This document shows, piece after piece, positions 26,216-37,657 of a stretch of 64,000 nucleotides of DNA. The translations under genes and the position numbers were made by a program. The notes under the pieces are model-generated. The model worked only from the letters and a program-made list of their open reading frames with translations, had not been told where the DNA came from and did no database searches. The stretch lies in NCBI RefSeq assembly GCF_001418105.1, contig NZ_LIQI01000014.1:62001-126000 (forward strand). Reading direction: 5' to 3'. The first letter of the stretch is position 1; each line of letters begins with the position of its first letter. The DNA is from Lacinutrix himadriensis. GTDB lineage: Bacteria > Bacteroidota > Bacteroidia > Flavobacteriales > Flavobacteriaceae.

Positions 26216-27502
26216 TTATCTGTTTTTTATGTCTTTAAAAGCTCTTTGCGTTTCTCCAATATAAATTTGTCTTGGTCTACCAATTGGCTCTTTACGTAAA
26301 CGCATTTCGCGCCATTGTGCAATCCAACCTGGTAATCTACCAAGTGCAAACATTACGGTAAACATATCTGTTGGTATTCCCATACCTCTATAAATAATTC
26401 CAGAATAGAAATCTACATTTGGATATAATTTTCTATCTACAAAGTATTTATCTTCTAAAGCTTCTTTTTCTAAACCTTTAGCGATATCTAAAATTGGATC
26501 TTCTACTCCAAGGTCACCTAAAACTTCATCCGCAGCAACTTTAATAATTTTTGCTCTTGGATCAAAGTTCTTATATACTCTATGTCCGAAGCCCATTAAA
26601 CGGAAAGGATCATTCTTATCCTTCGCTTTCGCCATGTATTTTTTAGTATCTCCACCATCTTCTTCAATACCACTTAACATTTCTAAAACCGCTTGGTTTG
26701 CGCCACCATGAAGTGGTCCCCAAAGTGCAGAAATACCAGAAGAAATAGATGCAAATAAACCGGTATGTGCAGAACCAACTATACGTACTGTAGACGTAGA
26801 ACAGTTTTGTTCATGATCTGCATGTAATATTAATAACTTATCTAAAGCATTAACTAAAATTGGACTTTGTACATATTCTTCGTTTGGTTTTTTAAACATC
26901 ATTTTTAAGATGTTCTCTACATAACCTAAAGAGTTATCTCCATAATCTAATGGCAACCCTTGTTTTTTACGCATTGTCCAAGCTACTAATACTGGAAACT
27001 TACCTAATATTCTTACAACACTTTTATACATCTCTTCTTCAGAATCTACATTCACAGAAGAAGGATTAAATGCTGTTAATGCACTTGTTAAAGAAGACAA
27101 AACTCCCATTGGGTGTGCTGACTTAGGAAAAGCGTCTAAAATTTTCTTTATATCATCATCAACAACAGATTGTTCTTTAATGTCTTTTTGAAATTTTTCT
27201 AACTCTTCTTTATTTGGTAATTCACCAAAAATCAATAAAAACGCTACTTCTAGAAAATCAGCTTTTTCAGCTAACTCTTCAATAGAATAACCTCTGTATC
27301 TTAAAATACCTTCTTCACCATTTAAGAACGTGATGGCACTTTCACAAGAACCTGTATTTTTAAAACCAGGATCTATAGTTGTTACTCCTCCAGTTACTCC
27401 TCTTAGCGTTTTAATATCTATAGCAACTTCGTTCTCTGTTCCTTTTATTAAAGGAAACTCGTATTTTTTTCCATCAATTTCTAATGTAGCTGTTTTTGAC
27501 AT
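26216..27502 (-). CDS. gltA: Citrate synthase
   Basis: 428 residues, the long GltA form. It condenses oxaloacetate and acetyl-CoA. Active-site segments: LILHADHEQNCSTSTVR (~residue 229), WGPLHGGANQAVLEML (His ~264), MGFGHRVYKNFDPRA (His ~305) and the aspartate in VDFYSGIIYRGMG (~364). The N-terminal beta domain with the Gly-rich GVTTIDPGFKNTGSCES region is typical of allosteric type II enzymes. Monocistronic, ending in its own terminator. Confidence 0.97.
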   Translation of the reverse strand: MSKTATLEIDGKKYEFPLIKGTENEVAIDIKTLRGVTGGVTTIDPGFKNTGSCESAITFLNGEEGILRYRGYSIEELAEKADFLEVAFLLIFGELPNKEELEKFQKDIKEQSVVDDDIKKILDAFPKSAHPMGVLSSLTSALTAFNPSSVNVDSEEEMYKSVVRILGKFPVLVAWTMRKKQGLPLDYGDNSLGYVENILKMMFKKPNEEYVQSPILVNALDKLLILHADHEQNCSTSTVRIVGSAHTGLFASISSGISALWGPLHGGANQAVLEMLSGIEEDGGDTKKYMAKAKDKNDPFRLMGFGHRVYKNFDPRAKIIKVAADEVLGDLGVEDPILDIAKGLEKEALEDKYFVDRKLYPNVDFYSGIIYRGMGIPTDMFTVMFALGRLPGWIAQWREMRLRKEPIGRPRQIYIGETQRAFKDIKNR

Positions 27503-27618
27503 ATTTAATTTTGAATATTATTTGTTTTGCGGAATGCTAAATTACGAAAAACCACTCAATTTTTAAAGCGAATTAACAAAGCTTTTAACAATATTAATAT
27601 TGAAAAAATTGATAGCAT

Positions 27619-27652
27619 AAAAAAAGTGCTTATTTTATACAAATAAGCACTT
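27619..27652 (-). terminator. Terminator of eno
   Basis: A 12-bp stem (27624-27635 with 27641-27652, AGTGCTTATT core) with loop TATAC, followed on the minus strand by a run of seven T. Confidence 0.8.
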
Positions 27653-27674
27653 CATTCTAATACGATAAATAGTA

Positions 27675-28985
<1,311 letters not shown>

Positions 28986-28986
28986 T

Positions 28987-28994
28987 CAAATTTA
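28987..28994 (-). promoter_or_regulatory. -7 box of eno
   Basis: TAAATTTG on the minus strand, exact TAnnTTTG, 19 nt before the ATG at 28967. Confidence 0.45.
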
Positions 28995-29069
28995 CCTTTT
29001 AATTCTCTTTTATAGTATAAGTTAATTAAAGAATTGTTTAAAATTGTTTCGATAACGTTTTAGTAAAAC

Positions 29070-29105
29070 AAAAAAGACAACAAATTTCTATTTCCGTTGT
29101 CTTTT
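29070..29105 (-). terminator. Terminator of carA
   Basis: Stem AAAAGACAAC (29072-29081) with GTTGTCTTTT (29096-29105), 14-nt loop, followed on the minus strand by T-rich sequence. Confidence 0.7.
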
Positions 29106-29110
29106 ATGTA

Positions 29111-30217
29111 TTATTTAGTTTTAATATTTTTAATAAATTCATCAAATAAATAAGATGAATCATGCGGTCCAGGACTTGCTTCTGGATGATATTGTACAGA
29201 AAAACAGTTTTTGTTTTTCATTTTAATTCCTGCTACCGTATCATCATTTAAATGCACATGAGTTATTTCAAGATCTGGATGTGCTTCTGTTTCTTCTCTA
29301 TTCACGGCAAATCCATGATTTTGAGAAGTAATTTCACCTTTTCCTGTAATTAAGTTCTTCACCGGATGGTTAATTCCTCTGTGTCCGTTATGCATTTTAT
29401 AGGTAGATATTCCATTTGCCAATGCAATTACTTGGTGCCCTAAACAAATACCGAATAGTGGTAAATCTCTTTTGATTATTTCTTTGGCCACTTGTTGTGC
29501 TTCTACTAAAGGTTCTGGATCACCTGGTCCGTTAGATAAGAAATAGCCATCTGGATTCCATGCTTCTAATTCTTCGAACTTTGCATTATATGGAAATACT
29601 TTGATGTAAGCATCTCTTTTTGCCAAATTACGAAGGATGTTCTTTTTAATTCCTATATCTAAAGCAGCAATTTTTAAGGAAGCATTTTCATCGCCATAGA
29701 AATAAGGCTCTTTAGTTGAAACTTTTGAAGCTAACTCTAAACCTTGCATGTTTGGAATTTCTGCAAGTTGCTTTTTAAGTGACTCTACATTATCTACATC
29801 TGTAGATATTACAGCGTTCATAGCTCCATTATCTCTTATATAGCTTACAAGTGCTCTTGTGTCTATATCTGAAATGGCTAAAAGGTTGTTTTGTTCTAAA
29901 AAGCTTTCTAAGGAAGCATCTGCAGCATCACGGGAATAATCATAGCTAAAATTCTTACAAATAAGTCCGGAAATTTTTATACCATCCGATTCTACTTCAT
30001 CTACTTTAGTACCATAGTTACCAATATGTGCATTGGTTGTTACCATGAGTTGCCCAAAGTAAGAAGGGTCTGTAAAAATTTCTTGATAGCCTGTCATTCC
30101 AGTATTGAAGCATACTTCGCCAAAGGCAGTACCTTCTTTATTAGCAACTGCTTTACCATGAAAAATGGTTCCATCTGCTAATAGAATAAGCGCTTTTCTA
30201 AGAGATTGGTATTTCAT
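29111..30217 (-). CDS. carA: Carbamoyl-phosphate synthase small subunit
   Basis: 368 residues from the ATG at 30217. Glutamine amidotransferase subunit supplying ammonia for carbamoyl phosphate (arginine and pyrimidines). The N-terminal domain has LLADGTIFHGKA and TGMTGYQEIFTDPSY; the class I GATase domain has FLSNGPGDPEP, nucleophile Cys in FGICLGHQVIALA, and the His-Glu pair in VQYHPEASPGPHDS. An upstream in-frame start at 30250 would add 11 residues but overlaps the likely promoter. The large subunit gene carB is not in this window. Confidence 0.95.
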   Translation of the reverse strand: MKYQSLRKALILLADGTIFHGKAVANKEGTAFGEVCFNTGMTGYQEIFTDPSYFGQLMVTTNAHIGNYGTKVDEVESDGIKISGLICKNFSYDYSRDAADASLESFLEQNNLLAISDIDTRALVSYIRDNGAMNAVISTDVDNVESLKKQLAEIPNMQGLELASKVSTKEPYFYGDENASLKIAALDIGIKKNILRNLAKRDAYIKVFPYNAKFEELEAWNPDGYFLSNGPGDPEPLVEAQQVAKEIIKRDLPLFGICLGHQVIALANGISTYKMHNGHRGINHPVKNLITGKGEITSQNHGFAVNREETEAHPDLEITHVHLNDDTVAGIKMKNKNCFSVQYHPEASPGPHDSSYLFDEFIKNIKTK

Positions 30218-30247
30218 TGTGTAGTTTTTGTAGTGTTGTTTGGTTTG

Positions 30248-30255
30248 CAAAATTG
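30248..30255 (-). promoter_or_regulatory. Probable -7 box of carA behind a terminator T-run
   Basis: CAATTTTG on the minus strand, one mismatch from TAnnTTTG, directly after the T-run of the upstream terminator and 30 nt before the ATG at 30217. Confidence 0.3.
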
Positions 30256-30258
30256 CAT

Positions 30259-30292
30259 AAAAAAAAGGATAAACTAAAATAGTTTATCCTTT
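30259..30292 (-). terminator. Terminator of the secreted-protein gene at 30319
   Basis: A perfect 13-bp stem (30264-30276 with 30280-30292, AAAGGATAAACTA), loop AAA, followed on the minus strand by a run of T. Confidence 0.85.
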
Positions 30293-30318
30293 ATATTATT
30301 AATGCTTATTAACATTTA

Positions 30319-31023
30319 CTATAATGTATTGTAGTAGTTAAATACTTTAACTAAATCATTTTCATCTTTTACATTAAGATTATTTCCTTTTATATAGTCG
30401 CTAACTTCAGAACTCTTATTAGGGAATAGTGTCACAACACTCTTTTTCTTAGGTTTAAATGCAGTAACTATATTGTCTTGGGCTTTAAAATAATTTCCAT
30501 CTTTAAGATACTTCGCATTCGTTTCAATCTGCTGTGTAAGTGGATTAACGGTTGCATCTTTAATTCTTACAGAAGAATATTTAAGAATTTTAACCTTATC
30601 TGCTACTGCTAGCTCTTCCATAAAACAAGTTTTATTTGTTTTAGGATTCTTATATTTTACAAAATTGTCATTAAAGATTTTTACACTAGCAATATTTTTA
30701 GAATCAAAAATAAAAACCTTTTCAGTTTTAGTGGTTTCATCTTTAATTTGTGCTTCAAATTGATTTGTTTTTAAATTTAAATTTAAATTTTTAACACGAA
30801 ACACTTCTCCTGTTAATGAATGCATTTCTCCTACCGTATTCCAATTATCATATAGATATTTGTTACCATCAATATCTACTTGTTTATTTGGGTTATTTAC
30901 ATATCTACCTAATCCGTTATGTATATCACTAAGAACATCAGCAGAAGTAGTATTAGTTATGTTTTGTGCAGAAACTATTGTAGCACATAAAATGGACAAT
31001 AAAAATAGAATATGTTTTTTCAT
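30319..31023 (-). CDS. Secreted protein of unknown function
   Basis: 234 residues, not recognised. A signal peptide (MKKHILFLLSILCATIVSAQ, cleavage after Ser-Ala-Gln region) indicates export. The rest is rich in Asn, Lys and Thr with alternating hydrophobic residues, suggesting a beta-rich fold; one Cys (in NKTCFMEEL). No lipobox, TPR or C-terminal sorting domain is visible. It stands between the rplQ and carA units with its own terminator, and a near-consensus -7 box (TATATTTA) directly follows the rplQ terminator. Confidence 0.72.
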   Translation of the reverse strand: MKKHILFLLSILCATIVSAQNITNTTSADVLSDIHNGLGRYVNNPNKQVDIDGNKYLYDNWNTVGEMHSLTGEVFRVKNLNLNLKTNQFEAQIKDETTKTEKVFIFDSKNIASVKIFNDNFVKYKNPKTNKTCFMEELAVADKVKILKYSSVRIKDATVNPLTQQIETNAKYLKDGNYFKAQDNIVTAFKPKKKSVVTLFPNKSSEVSDYIKGNNLNVKDENDLVKVFNYYNTL

Positions 31024-31062
31024 TTTAACTTGTTTTGATTAATATAGAATGTAAATATAACG

Positions 31063-31097
31063 AAAAAAGGCAAACTTAAATAAGTTTGCCTTTTTTT
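31063..31097 (-). terminator. Terminator of the ribosomal cluster after rplQ
   Basis: GGCAAACTTA (31069-31078) pairs perfectly with TAAGTTTGCC (31081-31090); flanking A and T runs extend the stem to 16 bp and supply the T-run. Confidence 0.88.
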
Positions 31098-31116
31098 AAC
31101 ATGTTAAATATGTTGT

Positions 31117-31590
31117 CTATTCTTCTTCTTCGCTTGTTGCTTTAGTATCTACAGCAGGAGCAACAGTTTTGTTTCCACCTCTTCTACTTCTACGTGTAGT
31201 TTTCTTAGCTTTTTTATCAGCATTATAGATTTCATTGTAATCTACAAGTTCAATCATTGCCATATCAGCGTTATCACCAAGTCTGTTTCCAAGTTTGATA
31301 ATACGAGTATAACCTCCAGGACGATCACCAACTTTAGTAGCTACTTCTCTAAAAAGTTCTGTAACTGCTTCTTTTTGTCTTAATCTAGACATAACAATAC
31401 GTCTGTTATGTGTAGTATCTTCCTTAGATTTTGTAATCATTGGCTCAACAAAACCTTTTAATGCTTTAGCTTTAGCAACAGTTGTGTTAATACGTTTGTG
31501 TTCTATTAAAGAACAAGCCATATTAGCTAACATTGCTTTTCTGTGAGCAGTTTGTCTACCTAAGTGATTTACTTTTTTTCCGTGTCTCAT
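31117..31590 (-). CDS. rplQ: Ribosomal protein L17
   Basis: 157 residues. The conserved start [20 protein letters not shown] and [22 protein letters not shown] in the middle identify L17. A ~40-residue C-terminal extension rich in Lys, Arg, Ala and Glu follows the core, longer than in E. coli (127) but usual in Bacteroidetes. Last gene of the rpsD-rpoA-rplQ unit, 61 nt after rpoA and 20 nt before a strong terminator. Confidence 0.96.
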   Translation of the reverse strand: MRHGKKVNHLGRQTAHRKAMLANMACSLIEHKRINTTVAKAKALKGFVEPMITKSKEDTTHNRRIVMSRLRQKEAVTELFREVATKVGDRPGGYTRIIKLGNRLGDNADMAMIELVDYNEIYNADKKAKKTTRRSRRGGNKTVAPAVDTKATSEEEE

Positions 31591-31651
31591 GACATTTTTG
31601 TTTTAGCTTCATCTTGCTCTACTCATTATTGAGGAGCAAATTATGAAGTAA

Positions 31652-32644
31652 TTAATCTTTATCTAGTTTATATTTTGAAAGGTCCATCCCAAAGTTCAAA
31701 CCTTTAACATTTACAAGCTCTTCAAGCTCTGTTAATGATTTTTTACCGAAGTTACGGAATTTCATTAAGTCGTTTTTATTAAAAGAAACTAAGTCTCCTA
31801 ATGTATCTACTTCTGCAGCTTTTAAACAATTAAGAGCACGTACAGATAAGTCCATATCTACTAATTTAGTTTTTAGTAGTTGTCTCATGTGAAGCGATTC
31901 TTCATCATAAGTTTCTGTTTGTGCAATTTCATCCGCTTCTAATGTAATACGCTCATCTGAGAATAACATGAAGTGGTGAATTAAAGTTTTAGCTCCTTCT
32001 GTTAATGCATCTTGAGGAGTAATAGAACCATCTGTTTGGATTTCGAAAACTAATTTTTCGTAATCTGTCTTTTGTTCTACACGAAAATTCTCAATGCTAT
32101 ACTTAACATTTTTTATTGGTGTGTAAATTGAATCTGTAAAGATTGTACCTATTGGTGCAGAAGACTTTTTATTTTCTTCAGCAGGAACATAACCTCTTCC
32201 TTTTTCAATTGTAATTTCCATGTTAATATTTACTTTAGGATCTAAATTACAGATTACTAATTCTGAATTTAATACTTGGAATCCTGAAATAAATTTTTGA
32301 AAATCACCAGCTGTAATTTTATCTTGACCAGAAATAGAGATAGAAACAGCTTCGTTGTCTACATCTTCTATTTGACGCTTAAAACGCATTTGTTTTAAGT
32401 TTAATATCATTTCTGTTACATCTTCAACAACTCCTGCGATAGTAGAAAACTCGTGATCTACACCTTCCATTCTAACAGATGTGATTGCAAATCCTTCTAA
32501 AGAAGAAAGTAATACTCTTCTTAAAGCGTTTCCAACGGTTAAACCATAACCAGGTTCTAGTGGTCTGAATTCGAATTTACCTTCGAAATCAGTAGAATCT
32601 ATCATGATTACTTTATCTGGTTTTTGAAAATTAAATACTGCCAT
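31652..32644 (-). CDS. rpoA: RNA polymerase alpha subunit
   Basis: 330 residues. The N-terminal assembly domain has [23 protein letters not shown]; the C-terminal domain has [26 protein letters not shown] and [16 protein letters not shown], the helix-hairpin-helix that contacts UP elements and activators. Standard length. It lies 95 nt after rpsD and before rplQ, as in most bacteria. Confidence 0.97.
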   Translation of the reverse strand: MAVFNFQKPDKVIMIDSTDFEGKFEFRPLEPGYGLTVGNALRRVLLSSLEGFAITSVRMEGVDHEFSTIAGVVEDVTEMILNLKQMRFKRQIEDVDNEAVSISISGQDKITAGDFQKFISGFQVLNSELVICNLDPKVNINMEITIEKGRGYVPAEENKKSSAPIGTIFTDSIYTPIKNVKYSIENFRVEQKTDYEKLVFEIQTDGSITPQDALTEGAKTLIHHFMLFSDERITLEADEIAQTETYDEESLHMRQLLKTKLVDMDLSVRALNCLKAAEVDTLGDLVSFNKNDLMKFRNFGKKSLTELEELVNVKGLNFGMDLSKYKLDKD

Positions 32645-32739
32645 TTTGCTCTTCGTTTTAATTGTTATTTAGTTGCGCGATTTAAAAGTATGAAGAAGAC
32701 TAATAAATCCTTTGGCTAAATACCAATATGATTAATTTA

Positions 32740-33345
32740 TTATTTAGAATATAATTCTACGATGAATTGCTCGTTGATGTTTTCTGGAATTTGAAGTCTA
32801 GCAGGTACAGAAACATAAGTTCCTTGCTTTGTATCATTGTTCCATGTAATCCATTCGTAAACATTACTTGAGTTTGATAAAGATCTATCAATAGCTTCAA
32901 GTGATTTTGATTTTTCTCTAACAGCAACAACATCTCCAGCTTTTAAAGAATATGAAGGAATGTTTACCAATCCACCATTTACAGTAATATGTCTGTGAGA
33001 TACTAATTGTCTAGCTCCACTTCTAGTAGGAGCAATCCCCATTCTAAATACTACGTTGTCTAATCTAGACTCGCAAAGTTGTAATAAAACTTCACCTGTA
33101 ATACCTTGTGCAGCTGTTGCTTTTTTGAATAAACCTCTAAATTGACGCTCTAAAATACCATATGTATATTTAGCTTTTTGTTTTTCCATTAATTGGATTG
33201 CGTATTCAGATTTTTTTCCACGACGTCTAGCGTTTCCGTGTTGTCCTGGAGGGTAATTTCTTTTTTCAAAAGATTTATCTTCTCCAAATATAGCTTCGCC
33301 AAATTTACGTGCTATTTTAGTTTTAGGACCAGTATATCTTGCCAT
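32740..33345 (-). CDS. rpsD: Ribosomal protein S4
   Basis: 201 residues with [17 protein letters not shown] at the start and the S4 RNA-binding domain ([33 protein letters not shown]) at ~92-125. S4 nucleates small-subunit assembly. The first ~45 residues lack the zinc-binding cysteines found in some S4 proteins. Separated from rpsK by 173 nt that hold a terminator and a promoter, so it appears to head its own transcript. Confidence 0.97.
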   Translation of the reverse strand: MARYTGPKTKIARKFGEAIFGEDKSFEKRNYPPGQHGNARRRGKKSEYAIQLMEKQKAKYTYGILERQFRGLFKKATAAQGITGEVLLQLCESRLDNVVFRMGIAPTRSGARQLVSHRHITVNGGLVNIPSYSLKAGDVVAVREKSKSLEAIDRSLSNSSNVYEWITWNNDTKQGTYVSVPARLQIPENINEQFIVELYSK

Positions 33346-33447
33346 TTTAAATTGTTTTTTTAAGAGTGTTTGTGAATTAAGGTCTTAATCTTATCCTTCG
33401 ACAAACGTGAATCTCTTGTTGATACTTGATTATTATTTTTCAGTTTG

Positions 33448-33477
33448 CAAATTTACGTATAAAAAACTTAATAGCAA
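33448..33477 (-). promoter_or_regulatory. Internal promoter of the rpsD-rpoA-rplQ unit
   Basis: On the minus strand TTG (33477-33475), inside the preceding terminator stem, a 19-nt spacer and TAAATTTG (33455-33448), an exact TAnnTTTG. The leader to the rpsD ATG would be ~100 nt. Confidence 0.6.
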
Positions 33478-33501
33478 CTATAAAAATACAGTTGCTATTA
33501 A
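33460..33501 (-). terminator. Terminator after rpsK inside the ribosomal cluster
   Basis: TTAATAGCAACT (33468-33479) pairs perfectly with AGTTGCTATTAA (33490-33501); after the stem the minus strand reads G then six T. Confidence 0.75.
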
Positions 33502-33518
33502 ATTATTACATATATAAA

Positions 33519-33902
33519 TTATACTCTTCTACGTTTTGGAGGGCGACATCCATTATGAGGTAATGGAGTAACATCAATAATTTCTGTTACTTCTATTCCT
33601 AAATTGTGGATAGAACGAATAGCAGATTCTCTACCATTTCCTGGTCCTTTAACGTAAGCTTTCACTTTCTTTAAACCTGCTTCTTTTGCTACACCTGCAG
33701 CATCTTCTGCAGCTAATTGCGCAGCATACGGAGTATTCTTTTTAGAACCTCTGAATCCCATTTTACCAGCTGAAGACCATGAAATCACGTCTCCTTTTTT
33801 GTTGGTAAGTGAAATAATGATGTTATTAAAAGAAGCCGTAATGTGTACTTCTCCAACAGCATCTACTATAACTTTACGTTTTTTAGTACTTGACTTTGCC
33901 AT
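33519..33902 (-). CDS. rpsK: Ribosomal protein S11
   Basis: 127 residues. [31 protein letters not shown] and the C-terminal [18 protein letters not shown] are diagnostic of S11, which shapes the platform of the small subunit. It is 98 nt after rpsM. A hairpin terminator begins 18 nt after its stop, making it the last gene of the upstream unit. Confidence 0.97.
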   Translation of the reverse strand: MAKSSTKKRKVIVDAVGEVHITASFNNIIISLTNKKGDVISWSSAGKMGFRGSKKNTPYAAQLAAEDAAGVAKEAGLKKVKAYVKGPGNGRESAIRSIHNLGIEVTEIIDVTPLPHNGCRPPKRRRV

Positions 33903-34000
33903 ATTATTTTAGCTTTTAGTATTAGTTAATAGTCGCTAGAATCCTAAACCTTAATTTCAAACAGATTCTTTCCAACGTCTAAAGACTAAAGACTATATTA

Positions 34001-34375
34001 TTATTTAGTTGCTTTCTTCTTGTTAGCAACAGTTTTTCTTCTACCTTTTCTAGTTCTAGAGTTGTTCTTAGTACGTTGTCCTCTTAATGGAAGACCAGAT
34101 CTATGACGAATACCTCTGTAACATCCAATATCCATTAATCGCTTAATGTTTAATTGTGTTTCAGAACGTAATTCACCTTCAATTGTGAACGTTCCAACAG
34201 CATCACGAATGGCTGCTATTTGATCATCGTCCCAATCTTGAACTTTAATACTTTCGTCAACTTTAGCTTCCGCTAAAATTTCTTTTGATCTGCTTCTACC
34301 TACTCCGTAGATATAAGTTAGAGATATTACTCCTCTTTTCTGTTTTGGTATGTCTACACCTGCAATTCTTGCCAT
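34001..34375 (-). CDS. rpsM: Ribosomal protein S13
   Basis: 124 residues. [26 protein letters not shown] (helix-two-turns-helix) and [18 protein letters not shown] near the end identify S13, which contacts the P-site tRNA and the large subunit. It starts 2 nt after rpmJ. Confidence 0.97.
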   Translation of the reverse strand: MARIAGVDIPKQKRGVISLTYIYGVGRSRSKEILAEAKVDESIKVQDWDDDQIAAIRDAVGTFTIEGELRSETQLNIKRLMDIGCYRGIRHRSGLPLRGQRTKNNSRTRKGRRKTVANKKKATK

Positions 34376-34377
34376 AA

Positions 34378-34494
34378 TTATCCTTGTCTTTGTTTGAATC
34401 TAGGATTCTTTTTGTTAATCACGTAAAGTCTACCCTTTCTACGCACTATTTTGCAATCTGCGCTTCTTTTTTTAATTGATGCTCTTACTTTCAT
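34378..34494 (-). CDS. rpmJ: Ribosomal protein L36, zinc-free form
   Basis: 38 residues read directly: starts [20 protein letters not shown] and ends NPRFKQRQG. Of the four zinc ligands of classical L36 (Cys11, Cys14, Cys27, His~33) only Cys14 remains; positions 11 and 27 are Ser and Asn. This is the C-minus form that folds without zinc. It lies 17 nt after infA and 2 nt before rpsM, its normal place. Confidence 0.96.
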   Translation of the reverse strand: MKVRASIKKRSADCKIVRRKGRLYVINKKNPRFKQRQG

Positions 34495-34511
34495 CGTATT
34501 AGTATTGGTAT

Positions 34512-34727
34512 TTAGTATCTATAAGTTATACGAGCCTTAGTTAAATCATAAGGACTCATTTCTAATTTCACTTTATCTCCTGGTAGTAATTTAATATAAT
34601 GCATACGCATTTTACCGGAGATGTGCGCTGTCACAATGTGACCGTTTTCTAATTCTACACGAAACATAGCATTTGATAATGCTTCTATAATTGTTCCGTC
34701 TTGTTCTATTGCTGCTTGTTTTGCCAT
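34512..34727 (-). CDS. infA: Translation initiation factor IF-1
   Basis: 71 residues forming one S1-like OB fold: [24 protein letters not shown], then [37 protein letters not shown]. It binds the A site of the small subunit during initiation. 10 nt after secY and before rpmJ, as in many bacteria. Confidence 0.97.
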   Translation of the reverse strand: MAKQAAIEQDGTIIEALSNAMFRVELENGHIVTAHISGKMRMHYIKLLPGDKVKLEMSPYDLTKARITYRY

Positions 34728-34737
34728 AGTATATAAA

Positions 34738-36084
34738 TTAAGCTACTGCTTTTCTATTTTTACCAGTCTTCATCAAGCCATCATAGTGTCTATTTAACAA
34801 GTAAGAATTTACTTGTTGCATAGTGTCTATTGCTACACCTACCATAATTAATAGAGATGTACCTCCAAAAAATAATGCCCAACCAGATTGCACATTCATT
34901 AGCTTAACAATAAATGCTGGAAATATTGCTATAAGTGCTAAGAATATAGAACCAGGTAATGTAATTTGAGACATTATCTTATCTAAATACTCTGAAGTTT
35001 CAGATCCAGGACGTATACCAGGGATAAATCCTCCGCTACGTTTTAGATCATCTGCCATTTTATTTGTAGGTACTGTAATTGCTGTATAAAAATATGTAAA
35101 TATAATAATTAATAAAGCAAATATTAAATTGTACCAAAAACCAAACATGTCTGAAAAATTAGTTTGCATCCATTGTCCAGCTGCTGTATCTTTTAAGAAA
35201 GAAGAGCTACCTATTAAACCTGGTACAAACATAATTGCTTGTGCAAAGATAATTGGCATAACTCCTGAAGCATTAAGTTTTAATGGAATAAATTGTCTTG
35301 CTCCACCAAATACATTTTTCTCATACCCTCCAGATGCTGTTCTTCTAGCATATTGTACTGCAATTTTTCTAACCGCCATTACTAACATGATACATGCTGC
35401 AATAATTGCTAACCAAATTACCAGTTCGAAAAGAATTAACATTACGTTATTTCCTTCTAATCTAGAAGATGCATTTAATAAGAAGTTTTTAGGTAAAGTT
35501 GCAATAATACCAACCATAATTAATAATGAAATACCATTACCAATACCTTTATCTGTAATCTTCTCACCTAACCACATTGCAAATACACATCCTGTTACTA
35601 AAATAATAACAGAAGAGAAATAGAATAAACCTCCTTGACCTAATAAAAAGGCCGATTGCGGAATACCTAATGCTGGTAAACTTGCTAAATATCCTGGTGC
35701 TTGTACCAAACATATTCCTATAGTTAACCATCTTGTTATTTGCGTGATTTTCTTTTGTCCACTTGCTCCTTCTTTTTGCAGTTTTTGTAAATAAGGAATT
35801 GCTATTCCCATTAACTGAACTACAATAGAAGCAGAAATGTAAGGCATGATACCAAGAGCAAAAACAGATGCGTTAGCAAATGCTCCACCTGTAAATGCAT
35901 TTAATAAACCTAATAAACCATCTTCTGTATTACCTTGTATACCTTCTAATTGTGAAGCATCAATACCTGGAAGTACTACCTGTGCTCCGAAACGATATAC
36001 TAAAAGTAAACCTAATGTTAATATTATTCGGTTTCTTAGTTCTTCAATTTTCCAAACATTTTTTAATGTCTCTATAAATTTCAT
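34738..36084 (-). CDS. secY: Protein translocase subunit SecY
   Basis: 448 residues with ten predicted membrane helices; the channel of the Sec translocon. Conserved pieces are [13 protein letters not shown] (N-terminus), the plug region after TM1 ([13 protein letters not shown]), [18 protein letters not shown], the pore-lining [13 protein letters not shown], and the SecA/ribosome loop [19 protein letters not shown]. It follows rplO by 13 nt, so it is translated from the ribosomal transcript. Confidence 0.97.
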   Translation of the reverse strand: MKFIETLKNVWKIEELRNRIILTLGLLLVYRFGAQVVLPGIDASQLEGIQGNTEDGLLGLLNAFTGGAFANASVFALGIMPYISASIVVQLMGIAIPYLQKLQKEGASGQKKITQITRWLTIGICLVQAPGYLASLPALGIPQSAFLLGQGGLFYFSSVIILVTGCVFAMWLGEKITDKGIGNGISLLIMVGIIATLPKNFLLNASSRLEGNNVMLILFELVIWLAIIAACIMLVMAVRKIAVQYARRTASGGYEKNVFGGARQFIPLKLNASGVMPIIFAQAIMFVPGLIGSSSFLKDTAAGQWMQTNFSDMFGFWYNLIFALLIIIFTYFYTAITVPTNKMADDLKRSGGFIPGIRPGSETSEYLDKIMSQITLPGSIFLALIAIFPAFIVKLMNVQSGWALFFGGTSLLIMVGVAIDTMQQVNSYLLNRHYDGLMKTGKNRKAVA

Positions 36085-36097
36085 GCTTCTTAATTAA

Positions 36098-36550
36098 TTA
36101 TAAAGTTACTGCTTCTCCTCCAGCTGCTTCGATAGCTGCTTTTGCAGTTGCTGTAAATTTATGAGCTGTTACTGTTAATTTAGATTTTAATTCACCACGT
36201 CCTAAAATTTTAACTAGCTCATTTTTGCCAGCTAAACGTAACGTAATCATTGTATCTAGATCAAGAGTATCTTTAATTACTTTGTCATCAATTAACTGTT
36301 GTAGTTTATCAAGATTTACACCTTGATATTCTTTACGGTTAATATTAGTAAAACCAAATTTAGGTACACGACGTTGAATAGGCATTTGACCTCCTTCAAA
36401 ACCAACTTTCTTAGAGTAACCAGAACGAGATTTTGCTCCTTTGTGACCACGTGTAGCAGTACCACCTTTCCCAGAACCTTGTCCACGTCCTATACGTTTA
36501 CCTTGATTTTTTACTGAACCTTCTGCAGGTTTTAAATTACTTAAATCCAT
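36098..36550 (-). CDS. rplO: Ribosomal protein L15
   Basis: 150 residues. The Gly-rich start RIGRGQGSGKGGTATRGHKGAKSR and FEGGQMPIQRRVPKFGF are diagnostic of L15, a late assembly protein near the peptidyl-transferase centre. 14 nt after rpmD. Confidence 0.97.
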   Translation of the reverse strand: MDLSNLKPAEGSVKNQGKRIGRGQGSGKGGTATRGHKGAKSRSGYSKKVGFEGGQMPIQRRVPKFGFTNINRKEYQGVNLDKLQQLIDDKVIKDTLDLDTMITLRLAGKNELVKILGRGELKSKLTVTAHKFTATAKAAIEAAGGEAVTL

Positions 36551-36564
36551 TTGTAAGTGTTATA

Positions 36565-36747
36565 TTATTTTGCTTCTTCAACAGAAACTAAATGTGAAAC
36601 TTTAGCAACCATACCAAGGATATTTGGTGTGGCATCGTGCTCTACTACTTGACCAATCTTTTTAAGTCCAAGAGCCAATAATGTTCTCTTTTGTCTTTGT
36701 GTACGATTGATTGCACTCTTTACTTTTTTAACTTTTATCTTTGCCAT
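36565..36747 (-). CDS. rpmD: Ribosomal protein L30
   Basis: 60 residues: IKVKKVKSAINRTQRQKRTLLALGLKKIGQ then HDATPNILGMVAKVSHLV. Typical bacterial short L30, between rpsE and rplO. Confidence 0.95.
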   Translation of the reverse strand: MAKIKVKKVKSAINRTQRQKRTLLALGLKKIGQVVEHDATPNILGMVAKVSHLVSVEEAK

Positions 36748-36759
36748 CGTTTTCCTTTA

Positions 36760-37284
36760 TTATCCTTTAAAAACTTTTTCAAGAGAAATTCCTCTATCAC
36801 GAGCAATTGTTCTTGCATCTCTTAATTGTAATAAAGCATCAAAAGTTGCTTTTACTACGTTATGAGGGTTTGATGAACCTTGAGATTTTGATAATACATC
36901 ATGTACTCCAACTGCCTCAAGAACTGTTCTTACAGCTCCACCAGCAATTACTCCTGTACCAGGAGCTGCAGGAATGATGTTTACTCTTGCTCCACCAAAT
37001 TTTCCTTTTTGTTCATGTGGTAATGTACTTTTTATTAAAGGAATACGTACTAGGTTTTTCTTTGCGTCTTCTACTGCTTTTGCAATTGCACTAGCAACGT
37101 CTTTAGATTTTCCTAAACCGTGTCCTACTACACCTGCTTCATCACCAACCACTACGATTGCTGAAAAACCAAATGCTCTACCACCTTTAGTTACTTTAGT
37201 AACTCTTTGTACACCAACTAAACGATCTTTAAGATCTAATCCACTTGGTTTAACTAGCTCTGCGCTTTTGAATTTTTGATACAT
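36760..37284 (-). CDS. rpsE: Ribosomal protein S5
   Basis: 174 residues. The double-stranded-RNA-binding N-terminal half has [29 protein letters not shown]; the second half has [25 protein letters not shown]5 helps decoding fidelity; no unusual changes are evident in the beta-hairpin loop [12 protein letters not shown]. 6 nt after rplR. Confidence 0.97.
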   Translation of the reverse strand: MYQKFKSAELVKPSGLDLKDRLVGVQRVTKVTKGGRAFGFSAIVVVGDEAGVVGHGLGKSKDVASAIAKAVEDAKKNLVRIPLIKSTLPHEQKGKFGGARVNIIPAAPGTGVIAGGAVRTVLEAVGVHDVLSKSQGSSNPHNVVKATFDALLQLRDARTIARDRGISLEKVFKG

Positions 37285-37290
37285 AATTTC

Positions 37291-37647
37291 TTAGAATTTA
37301 AGTCCTGCTTCTCTAGCTCCATCAGCTAATGATTTTACTCTACCATGATATATATATCCACCTCTATCAAAAGAGATTGTATTTATACCAGCTTTTATTG
37401 CTCTTTCGGCAACAGCCTTACCTACTAATGTAGCTATTTCTGTTTTATTCCCTTTAGCAGAACTAATGTCTTTATCTCTTGAAGATGCAGCACTGATAGT
37501 ATTACCAGTTACATCATCAACTATTTGAGCATAAATTTCTTTATTACTTCTAAAAACAGATAATCTCGGTCTAGATCCTGTACCTGATACAGTCTTACGG
37601 ATTCTGTTTTTTATTCTTATTCTTCTTTCGAATTTTGATAGTGCCAT
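37291..37647 (-). CDS. rplR: Ribosomal protein L18
   Basis: 118 residues: [37 protein letters not shown] at the start and [26 protein letters not shown] at the end, the L18 signature for 5S rRNA binding. 10 nt after rplF. Confidence 0.97.
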   Translation of the reverse strand: MALSKFERRIRIKNRIRKTVSGTGSRPRLSVFRSNKEIYAQIVDDVTGNTISAASSRDKDISSAKGNKTEIATLVGKAVAERAIKAGINTISFDRGGYIYHGRVKSLADGAREAGLKF

Positions 37648-37657
37648 AATTAACTTA

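Noticed and set aside
35129-35623. 164-codon open frame opposite secY
   Set aside because: secY is unmistakable; the antisense frame has no recognisable domain.
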